Of a DNA stretch of 12,172 nucleotides, positions 1-6,862 are shown piece after piece; position 1 is the stretch's first letter; each line of letters begins with the position of its first letter. Both the position numbers and the translations under genes were made by a program. The notes under the pieces are model-generated. The model was given only the letters and a program-made list of their open reading frames with translations. It was not told the DNA's origin and ran no database searches. The stretch is from positions 1 to 12,172 of the forward strand of contig JAJJLU010001003.1 in the NCBI GenBank assembly GCA_023807065.1, read 5' to 3'. Origin of the DNA: Isotricha intestinalis (lineage: Eukaryota; Ciliophora; Litostomatea; Vestibuliferida; Isotrichidae).

Positions 1-34
1 CCCCAATCCCCAATCCCCAATCCCCAATCCCCAA
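1..34. repeat. Telomere, C-rich strand, CCCCAAT repeats
   Basis: Four exact copies of CCCCAAT are followed by a partial CCCCAA, after which unique sequence starts. The C-rich strand reads inward from base 1, as it does at the left end of a linear chromosome, so this is a real chromosome end and not an internal repeat. The G-strand repeat is ATTGGGG, seven bases, against the six-base GGGGTT of Tetrahymena and the eight-base GGGGTTTT of Oxytricha. I associate it, from memory, with litostome or rumen ciliates. No matching repeat is present at the right end of the window. Confidence 0.93.
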
Positions 35-94
35 CACTTTATTTATATTTATTATCATATAAATTGTTATTTTTATTAAAACTATCATTAAAAA

Positions 95-433
95 TTATTT
101 GAGTCTTATTATTATTAGAACACTAATATCATTATTATGAAATGAGTTATTATTATAATTGTATTTATTATTACCACAACAATTTTCTCTTTTAATAGAT
201 TTTTTAGTGAATTTGGATTATAAAAAATATATTATTGTGCCCTTTGGTGAATTTGGGGAAATTTTGAAAATTTCGGTTTTTACTTGTATATCGATTATTA
301 TTATATAAATAATTTTATATTTTCTATATAACTTGTAATAACAATTGTATTAATTGAATATATATTTATTATTTGAGGCATATTTATAATTATTATTATT
401 CTTATTTCTGTAGATAATATCATTCTTTTTTTT
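95..433 (-). pseudogene. Subtelomeric eroded reading frame, Asn-rich
   Basis: One minus-strand frame runs from 433 to a terminal TAA at 95-97, with only two internal stops, both TAA (350-352 and 218-220). That leaves open stretches of about 27, 43 and 40 codons, far more open than expected by chance at this base composition. The translation looks coding: stretches such as VKTEIFKISPNSPKG and KKSIKRENCCGNN, with Asn-rich runs common in ciliate proteins. I see no GT-AG intron that would remove either TAA. No start ATG was identified and no family recognised. It is most likely a decayed gene whose end lies about 60 bases from the telomere. A gene with readthrough, or a chance open frame, remains possible. 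Confidence 0.45.
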
Positions 434-560
434 TTATTTTTTTCTTATATTATTTAACTTTTATTATTAATGTTATTATTTATTATTTGTTAATGGTTAA
501 TATCCTTCTTTTTAATTTTTTTATTATTTTAAATTTAATGTAATATTTCCCAAATAATTA

Positions 561-965
561 ATGAATAATATTTCTATTGATGATGGAAATAATAGTCATT
601 TAAAAGTTTTAGACCCTCAAAAATGTAATAATCATTTAAAAGTTTTTTTAAAATATAATTCTTTAAATGTGAAAAAAGAAAATTTAGAAGATATATCTTC
701 AAATGATTCAAAATTTGAAGCTAAATTTAATTTATTAGACCTACCTCAAAAAAATAGAATGAGTAAATCAACTTTAAGTAAAAATCTTATATCTAAAAAA
801 ATTAAAAAAGTTACATTAGATAATCCTTTTATTTCTATTGTTAATATTGAATCTTATAAAGATTTTAATTTAAAAATGACATATAATGAATATGAAAGTA
901 TTTCTGATATAAATCAAACAAGCAGATCATGCCCTTGTATTAAACCTATTTGCTCAATTTTTTAA
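561..965 (+). CDS. Small hypothetical protein with C-terminal CaaX motif
   Basis: The 134-residue protein starts at ATG 561 in an A-rich context and ends at TAA. No domain was recognised. The body is hydrophilic, rich in Ser, Asn and Lys, with no membrane segment. The last four residues are Cys131-Ser-Ile-Phe, a CaaX box. By the known rules a terminal Phe favours geranylgeranyl transferase I. Two further cysteines (124, 126) lie just upstream, where Ras- and Rho-type tails carry palmitoylation sites. No GTPase motif is present, so it is not a small G protein. I infer a prenylated, membrane-attached protein, perhaps largely disordered. The next gene downstream also carries a lipid-anchor signal, at its N-terminus. 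Codon use (TTA, AAA, AAT, GAT) matches the other intact genes, so I take it as real. Confidence 0.75.
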   Translation: MNNISIDDGNNSHLKVLDPQKCNNHLKVFLKYNSLNVKKENLEDISSNDSKFEAKFNLLDLPQKNRMSKSTLSKNLISKKIKKVTLDNPFISIVNIESYKDFNLKMTYNEYESISDINQTSRSCPCIKPICSIF

Positions 966-1160
966 TATAATATATTATAGTATGAGTAATATAAATTGAT
1001 AATTTTATATATTTTATAAATATATATAAAAAACGGTTTTTAGATAGATTTAGAAAGGTTACATAATAATTTTAAGAATAGTATTGTTAATTAAAAATCA
1101 TAAAAAATATTAAATATTTTGAAGTATGAATTAAAAAAATTATAAAAAAAACAAAAAATA

Positions 1161-2675
1161 ATGGGATGTTCTAATTCAGGAATAAAGACTATTTCTAAAA
1201 AATCAGAATACTCTTATCTTCCTCAAAATATAGCATATATTTGGGCTGAATATGTAAGCGATTGTCAAAAGGATGGAGAATTAGTAATAGAAATGAATAC
1301 AAAAAATTTAGAATATAACGGTAAATCTACTACATTCGATTATATTATAAGAGGAAATTACATTGAACCTGGATTTCCACTGTATATTATTCTTCATAAT
1401 GGAGGAATTGGTCAAAGTGGTTTTAATAATGGGGAATATTTAAAAGCTAAATTTAGATATGCATCTTCAGTAAAATTCGGTGTTTTATTAGGGATTAAAG
1501 GGATAAATGACTTATCGAATATGCATTATACAAATGAAAGTATAATTTTATTGGATAGAATTATTAAAAATTTTATTTCTTTTCATCAAGTTAATCCTAA
1601 TAAAGTTTATTTGATAGGTATTGGAATGGGAGGAGATGCTGTTTATCAAATAGTTAATTTATTACCATCTAAATTTGCTGCTGCTGTTGTAGTATCAGGT
1701 CATTCTTATAAAAAAAATTTAAAAAATTTAATTAATGTTCCCATTCTTATACAAGTTGGAGAAAAAGATTTTCTGTATGATAGAAATAAAGATGCTGTTT
1801 TTACCTATAAAAGAATAAAAGATTTTTATGATAATTTTAATCAAAGAATGTTTTCTTTAAATGAAAAAAAAGATGTTCAAGAAAATAATTTAAATTTTGT
1901 AGCAAATAATGCAGAAATAAAAGAAGATGAAAGAAATGTAGAATGTTATATTCATATAGGAAAAGCAAATAATTTAATAGATTATGATAAAAATTTTAGA
2001 GAAATTTCTATAATTGAAAATCCAATAAATTGGTTAACTCAAACTGGAGTAAACTCAACATCAGAACAAAATGTAAATAGTATATCATTTTTAAATAAAC
2101 ATACAAGAAATCCTTTTCCAAAAAATTTATTTTGGGATTTAAGTGTAATATTAAAAATTCCAGAAGGTAAAGGAATAAAAAGTTCAATGAATGATATGGG
2201 AAAATCAGGTTTTACTAAAGAAGGAAATAATACTAAAAATGGAACAAAAGATGGTTTCTTTCAATATATGACATTGACTGCAAATCAAGATATGAGAAAA
2301 AAAATAAAAATGAAATACAATCAATATTTTTATTGGTTAGAAATAGGAACAATTGATATTTCTGAAATTGGATGTTTAGAAATCATTGTAAGATTAGATA
2401 CTAAAAATAATTCAATTTATATTGATTCTCCTGTTAAGTATTTAAGAATTTTAGTTAATAATAGAATGATTGAATTAAGTAAAGAAGTAAAAGTATATTA
2501 CAAAGGACAATCCAAAAGTATTAGTTTAACACATAGTTTTCAAACTGAAAGAAGAACTTTACTTGAAAGAGGAGATTATAATTATATTTTTAGTGCTTGT
2601 ATTATCTTTGAATGTAAAGATTCAGAACATTTCAAAATTGGTCAATATGATGAAATAAATGAAAGAGTAGGATAA
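1161..2675 (+). CDS. Acylated alpha/beta-hydrolase-fold protein, probably catalytically dead
   Basis: The 504-residue single-exon protein starts at ATG 1161 behind an A-rich leader and ends at TAA. It resembles PHB-depolymerase/esterase-like alpha/beta hydrolases I know mainly from planctomycetes and related bacteria. The landmarks run in the family order: an LHNGG loop (79-82), the nucleophile elbow YLIGIGMGG (150-158), a PILIQVGEKD strand with an acid near Asp203 followed by YDRNKD, then TRNPFPK (315-321) and FWD, and a beta-rich C-terminal part (about 388-485). The elbow normally reads G-x-S-x-G-G; here position 155 is Gly. The usual GKGHWMD segment appears as GKANNLID (267-274), so the His position is Asn271. 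Loss of both residues implies a pseudo-enzyme. The N-terminus MGCSNS fits N-myristoylation at Gly2 and palmitoylation at Cys3, with no signal peptide, so I infer a cytoplasmic-face membrane protein. Bacterial ancestry by transfer is possible but untested. Confidence 0.85.
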   Translation: MGCSNSGIKTISKKSEYSYLPQNIAYIWAEYVSDCQKDGELVIEMNTKNLEYNGKSTTFDYIIRGNYIEPGFPLYIILHNGGIGQSGFNNGEYLKAKFRYASSVKFGVLLGIKGINDLSNMHYTNESIILLDRIIKNFISFHQVNPNKVYLIGIGMGGDAVYQIVNLLPSKFAAAVVVSGHSYKKNLKNLINVPILIQVGEKDFLYDRNKDAVFTYKRIKDFYDNFNQRMFSLNEKKDVQENNLNFVANNAEIKEDERNVECYIHIGKANNLIDYDKNFREISIIENPINWLTQTGVNSTSEQNVNSISFLNKHTRNPFPKNLFWDLSVILKIPEGKGIKSSMNDMGKSGFTKEGNNTKNGTKDGFFQYMTLTANQDMRKKIKMKYNQYFYWLEIGTIDISEIGCLEIIVRLDTKNNSIYIDSPVKYLRILVNNRMIELSKEVKVYYKGQSKSISLTHSFQTERRTLLERGDYNYIFSACIIFECKDSEHFKIGQYDEINERVG

Positions 2676-3172
2676 TATGTACTTTTTATATATAGTATAT
2701 ATTTTTTATTTTTTTATAATTAATGATTGATTTTTAAAAAATTCATTTATAAGTAAAAATAAGAAAAGCTCTGATTAAACTAGAATTATTAATATTTGAA
2801 TTTCTATAATTATTAAATTATTAATCATTTATTTTGAAGGATTTTTCATTTGTTTTCCTATGATTATTTTTTAAAAAAGTGAGATGAATTTAATTAAATC
2901 AATTTGTTAATAAATGTAAAAAAGATAGGTTAAGATAAATTTAAAAACCATTTTTTAAAAACTATTTCAAAATAATTATTTTTATAATTATTTTATTTTA
3001 TTATTTTTTAATTATTAAATATTTTAAATTAAATGATTTTTTGTTTTTTTTTTGAATTTTTTTTATAATATTGTAAAAAAATTATATTTTACATTATTAA
3101 TTAATTTTCTTACATAAGTTTTATTAATATTTTTGATCGAATTTATCTGTTGGAAATAATAAATAAAAATAA
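2676..3172. other. AT-rich spacer between the hydrolase-like and AP2 genes
   Basis: About 500 bases lie between the stop of the hydrolase-like gene and the AP2 start. The stretch is dominated by A and T runs with frequent stops in all frames. It presumably holds the 3' end of one transcript and the promoter of the next, but no specific site can be assigned. A weak coding-like look on the minus strand around 2750-2880 has too many stops to call. Confidence 0.5.
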
Positions 3173-3882
3173 ATGTCATATGAAAAAATTCCTGAACTGA
3201 TGTAAAAATCATTTATTAATTATATAGGGATTTACATTCAAAAATAAATTGTGATTTTCAAAATTATATCCAAAAATCAAAAGAATATTTATCTTCAATT
3301 TCAGAGAAATTTAACTTATTAACTTTAAGTTTAAACTATTTAGGTAAAAAAAGAATATATCAACCATATTTCTTTTTTAAATCAAATATATATAATTACT
3401 ATTCATATATAAATAATTTGTCTTCAAAATCAAAAATACCAAATGAAAAAATAAATAATTATTCATCAAAAATAATTGAAAAAGAAAAAATAATAAGAAC
3501 AGTAAAAAACAAAAAAATAGTTTATTGTCAAGGAGATATTAATTCATTGAATCAATATCCAAAATATTTATTAAATGAAATGAATTCCTCAACAATAAAT
3601 ATAAATGAATTCGAAAAAGAAGAAAAAGACTTTAATAGGAATAGAGGACAAAGAGGAAGTAAATATAGAGGAGTTTCAAAAAATGGAAATCAATGGCAAG
3701 TTTTAATAATGATAAATAAGAAAAAAAGATATATTGGAAATTATAAAAATGAAGAAGAAGCTGCAAGTTCTTATGATATTGTTGCTATTCAAAATCATGG
3801 AAATAAAGCAAAAACTAATTTTTATTATACTCCTGAACAAATTGATAAAATTAAAAAAATGAAAAATTTTATTTGGAATTAA
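3173..3882 (+). CDS. AP2/ERF-domain protein, two exons
   Basis: Exon 1 (3173-3201) starts at ATG and encodes MSYEKIPEL plus two bases of codon 10. Exon 2 (3228-3882) ends at TAA. Splicing rebuilds ATG as codon 10 and joins a frame open back to 3220, giving 227 residues. Exon 2 has no in-frame ATG upstream of the domain, which supports the spliced model. The AP2 DNA-binding domain is at about 153-211: YRGV (156-159), Trp166 in QWQV, KKRYIGNY (175-182), the EEEAASSYD helix, and a closing KAKTNFYY. The N-terminal 150 residues are Lys-, Asn- and Ser-rich with no known domain. Single AP2 domains serve as sequence-specific transcription factors in plants and apicomplexans, and many occur in ciliates, some linked to homing endonucleases. 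No HNH motif is seen here. I infer a nuclear DNA-binding protein with an unknown target. Confidence 0.85.
3202..3227 (+). other. 26-base spliceosomal intron in the AP2 gene
   Basis: The intron begins GTAAAAATC and ends AATTATATAG. It is AT-rich, its length is not a multiple of three, and it brings an in-frame TAA at 3203-3205, so the gene can be read only if it is removed. Removal restores the frame exactly. Lengths of 15-35 bases are usual for ciliate introns (Paramecium, Stentor). The assignment is from sequence alone, without RNA evidence. Confidence 0.8.
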
Positions 3883-4259
3883 TTTCTCAAAAATTCTGGT
3901 ATTTAAGATTTTGTTATATGATTTTTTTTTATTTTTTATTTCTTGTAATTTAATATTGAATTTCAAATATATATATTTATTATAGAAGATTTTCTATAAT
4001 TTGGTTTTTAACATACAAATGTAAATTGATGACATGTATTTTAATAGTATTTTAATTCTTATTCATTTTATTTGGTTGGTTTGATCAAATGAAATGATTA
4101 AACAAAAGGATAAATAAGGTAATTTATTATATTTCTTTTTATATTTTTAATTTGATAATGTTTTATCAAATTTTGTTCTTATATTTATTTAAATTTTGTA
4201 AAAAATATTTTTCAATATTTGAAAAAAAAATTTAAAAAAATATAGAAATTTCTTTATTT
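3883..4259. other. AT-rich spacer, nothing recognised
   Basis: The stretch consists of A/T runs with stops in every frame. It contains no convincing reading frame, repeat array or structured RNA. It presumably carries the 3' end of the AP2 transcript. Confidence 0.5.
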
Positions 4260-4430
4260 ATGTTTTTTGATAATAATCAATGTGGTTTTTCCCAATTAGC
4301 AGAGAAAGTCCCTGTTATTATTGTTTTCATTTTCTTTTTTTATCTAGGATCTATCCAGTTAATCTCTGCTCATCGCCTGTTTTGCTTTTTATGTAAATTA
4401 ATTTTTGGCAATTTCAACAGTTTAGTTTAA
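4260..4430 (+). other. Compositional island: 56-codon hydrophobic ORF or structured RNA
   Basis: An ATG-to-TAA frame of 56 codons covers a patch visibly richer in G and C than its surroundings. The product would have one membrane segment, about VPVIIVFIFFFYLGSIQLIS, and then a Cys-containing tail. Its codons (GTC, CGC, CTG, GGC, TCC, ATC, CAG) are rare in the intact genes here. The same patch has a perfect 8-base inverted repeat, AGCAGAGA (4298-4305) with TCTCTGCT (4363-4370), and downstream an AATTTTTGG motif (about 4400-4408) like the Sm site of spliceosomal RNAs. In AT-rich genomes such islands are often non-coding RNA genes. I could not match it to U1, U2, U4, U5, U6, SRP RNA or tRNA. ORF and RNA readings are about equally likely. 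Confidence 0.35.
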
Positions 4431-5193
4431 AGTATGAAATCATTGTAATAAGAATATCAAAAATAGGTAAAGCATTAATAAAACCAACTTAATGAGGAAA
4501 GAATATCATAATAAACTCTATCGCAAAAAAAATAATAGGTAAATTCAATTTTTTTCTTTATTACCTTGAAACCAAAATTCAATTTTTAATAATTCTACCC
4601 AATAAACAGATATTTTACTCTTATTTCTTAAATCTGCATCATAAAGTAAAAATTTAATAATGTTGTGATTCTTCAAATTGAGTCCAATGATTTTTATTTA
4701 ATAATTCAATTTTCTTTTTTCAATATTATTATTATTATCTTTATTTCAAATAATTCATTTGGAATTCTTGCTTTAATTTGCCATTTTTGCTTAATTATCC
4801 ATTCTAAATCTGAAATTAATTTTGTTTTATTTTTACTCGTATTTATAAATTTTTTTAATTATTTATAATAGATAATACTTTTTCATATGGTTCTTTTTAT
4901 ATTATTCCTATAACAAGTTCATTATTTATTTCAAACTTTTTTTTACTTTTTTAATTAATTTTTTTATTTCATAGAGTGTTTTTGATTTTTTGAATTTTTA
5001 TGTTAATTATGTTATAAAAATAAATTATTATATTTATATTATAAATATTACTGGTTTCCATTGAAAATATAATATTTTCTTATTCTAAATCATCAATAAA
5101 ACTTAATGTTTGAAGTTTAAAAAAAATATTAAACAAATTTAATGCTAAAATTTTTAAATCAAAAAGAATTAAATAAACTTTTCTAAAAAACCT
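4386..5193 (-). pseudogene. Decayed protein gene with HAT-repeat-like stretches
   Basis: Coding-like translation continues across all three minus-strand frames. Open pieces include 5193-5083 (contains FDLKILALNLFN), 5079-4972, 4950-4900, 4896-4858 (KEPYEKVLSIINN) and 4858-4709 (LEWIIKQKWQIKARIPNELF). After a frame change comes NKNHWTQFEESQ, and after another, LYDADLRNKSKISVYWVELL up to a TGA at 4545-4547. Beyond that, NLPIIFFAIEFIMIFF and INALPIFDILITMISYF appear in a further frame. Nonsense codons and at least three frame changes break it, and no set of short introns repairs it. Trp and Glu spacing in the middle recalls HAT repeats such as those of UTP6, a small-subunit processome protein; that identity is a guess. 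It lies directly downstream of the 249-residue gene on the same strand. Confidence 0.5.
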
Positions 5194-5205
5194 TCAAAAA
5201 ATAAT

Positions 5206-5955
5206 TTAATATTTATTATTATCTTCAATAAATTCATTTCTCCATTGTTTAATTTTTCTTTGTTTAAACCTATTCATTTCACCCATAAATTTATTAAATT
5301 CAGCATTATCTTTTTGTTCACTTCTTTTGAATAAATTATAACTTCTGGAAGAATAATTTGGATTATTATTTTCAAATAAAGAAATATATTTTTTTTTTCC
5401 TCCAAAATTTTCAATAGCTTCTTTTTCTTTTAGTTTTTCAGTTGCTTTAAAAATTCCAGGTTCAATTAAATTTCTATTAATTTGATTATTTATTGTTTTT
5501 TTTGAAGAAAAATTTAATCCTTCATTATTTAAGTTTAAAATTGGTCTATTTCTAAATTTACCAATATTTCCATTTTCTTCTTTATGAAAAGTATAAGAAA
5601 ACAAATCTTTTGGATTATTAAAATTTAAAGAACGATGATTGACAATACCTAAATTTTTATTCATATCTTGAATTTCTCTTTTTATCTTTGAATTTTTTTC
5701 TAAATAAGATAATGAATTAGCAGGAATTAAAAGATTAATGTTTTTATTCTTTGAATGTAATTTATTTGGTGAAGTATAAATTAAATAAGATTTGTTTATT
5801 TTTGTCTGAGAACTTTTATATAAATTATTTCTGTCTGAACCATTTGAAGTATATAACCTTTCAGATGATGGATTAAAAACACTTTCTTGAGGAGTAAATT
5901 CTTTTATTAAATCTCTTATTTGTTTATTGACAGACATTGTTATAATATTATACAT
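5206..5955 (-). CDS. Hypothetical basic protein, 249 residues
   Basis: The reading frame is intact and ends in TAA. Two in-frame ATGs are possible starts: residue 1, and residue 7 (MSVNKQIRDLIKEF), which looks the more natural N-terminus. The protein is hydrophilic and Asn-, Ser- and Lys-rich, with no signal peptide, membrane segment or cysteine pattern. The C-terminal 40 residues (EFNKFMGEMNRFKQRKIKQW region) are highly charged and probably helical. I recognise no family. The uniform, low-complexity but not repetitive sequence is typical of ciliate cytoskeleton- or cilium-associated proteins, though nothing here proves that. It is divergent from the large surface-protein gene, with about 400 bases between the starts, where both promoters must lie. 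The decayed gene follows its stop by about a dozen bases. Confidence 0.8.
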   Translation of the reverse strand: MYNIITMSVNKQIRDLIKEFTPQESVFNPSSERLYTSNGSDRNNLYKSSQTKINKSYLIYTSPNKLHSKNKNINLLIPANSLSYLEKNSKIKREIQDMNKNLGIVNHRSLNFNNPKDLFSYTFHKEENGNIGKFRNRPILNLNNEGLNFSSKKTINNQINRNLIEPGIFKATEKLKEKEAIENFGGKKKYISLFENNNPNYSSRSYNLFKRSEQKDNAEFNKFMGEMNRFKQRKIKQWRNEFIEDNNKY

Positions 5956-6355
5956 TATTTTTTTATTTTTTATATTTTAATTATCATTTTTGGACAATTT
6001 ATGAATTTAAAAAAATTCTTTGAAATGTTTAATTGAATTAATTTTTATTTATAAAATGAAATATAATTGGGAATTAAATTTATTTCAATTCCTAAAAATG
6101 TTATGTGTTTCAAATGAATTTATGTTAAATAAATTTGCAATTAAAAGTGTTTTTCACTTTTTTCAAATATATAATTATATTTCAAATTGATTAATGAAAG
6201 CAAAAAAATTTACTGTTACTTTAATGATTTTTTTAATATAATATACACATCATCATTATTAATTGTCATTTTTATATTATTAATAAATTATATTATTATT
6301 AAAAATTTGTATCAATCATAATTACTTTTTTAAATTACTTTTTTTATAAATAAAC
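5956..6355. promoter_or_regulatory. Divergent intergenic region holding two promoters
   Basis: These 400 bases separate the start codons of two genes that point away from each other, so they should contain both promoters. The sequence is almost entirely A and T. No TATA box or factor site can be singled out at this composition. A 44-codon frame (6056-6190) lies inside and is listed separately. Confidence 0.45.
6056..6190 (+). CDS. Possible 44-residue small protein ending in TGA
   Basis: An ATG-to-TGA frame begins MKYNWELNLFQFLKMLCVSN and has Trp, Cys, Val and Ala codons that are uncommon in non-coding DNA here. The same frame stays open for about 17 more codons after the TGA before a TAA. 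It would be the only gene in the window to end in TGA. It could be a real small gene, a remnant of an eroded one, or chance. No family is recognised. Confidence 0.2.
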   Translation: MKYNWELNLFQFLKMLCVSNEFMLNKFAIKSVFHFFQIYNYISN

Positions 6356-6830
6356 ATGAAAGGGAGATTCATATGTTTTAGAAATAAACTTGCTTTGTTG
6401 TTTTTATTAATTACATTATTTTCATTCATTAAAACATGTGAATTAAAACCAAAATCATTTTATTTTACAGAAGAAGAGTTGGAAACGAATTTTAAATTTT
6501 CATTTACAATTGAATGCCAATTTGAAAACAATGAAAAACCAAAATTTTTTGAGAAAAAAACAGGAATATATTGTAAAAAAAGAGGAAATAAAAAATATGA
6601 ATGCGAAGGGAAAGTAGATAAAATAAGAAAAATAAAATATATAGATACAGATAATAACTTAAGAAAAGAAATATATATCAAAAAAATAAAAAAAAAAAAA
6701 AATAAAAAAGAAAATAAATATATAGAAATAATTGAGGAAAAAGAAAAAAAAGATGAAAAGGGAAAAAAAGAAAAAAGAAAATTAAAAGAAATAGAAGAAG
6801 AAGAAGAAGAAGAAGAAGAAGAAGAAGAAG

Positions 6831-6862
<32 letters not shown>

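Noticed and set aside
207..256. Direct repeat GTGAATTTGG at 207 and 247
   Set aside because: Two ten-base copies in low-complexity DNA, without target-site or element structure.
247..260. Interstitial telomere repeat (TTGGGGAA)
   Set aside because: There is only one copy and it is explained by the minus-strand reading frame; nothing tandem.
3418..3882. AP2 frame starting at a TTG codon (3418)
   Set aside because: TTG starts are a bacterial convention. The frame is open upstream to 3220 and a spliced ATG start at 3173 explains it.
3703..3966. 87-codon minus-strand frame opposite the AP2 domain
   Set aside because: It overlaps the conserved AP2 coding sequence and has only Ile/Phe/Asn-rich translation; a shadow.
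4298..4370. tRNA gene, because an 8-base stem encloses 73 bases
   Set aside because: No D-arm, anticodon arm or T-loop (GTTCRA-type B box) can be found on either strand.
4341..4412. U2 snRNA, from local likeness around ATCCAGTTAATCTCTG and the Sm-like motif
   Set aside because: The essential branch-site pairing sequence GTAGTA and the conserved 5' end are absent.
4665..4868. 67-codon plus-strand hydrophobic frame
   Set aside because: It lies opposite the better coding-like minus-strand pieces of the decayed gene (LEWIIKQKW region); Ile/Phe-rich shadow.
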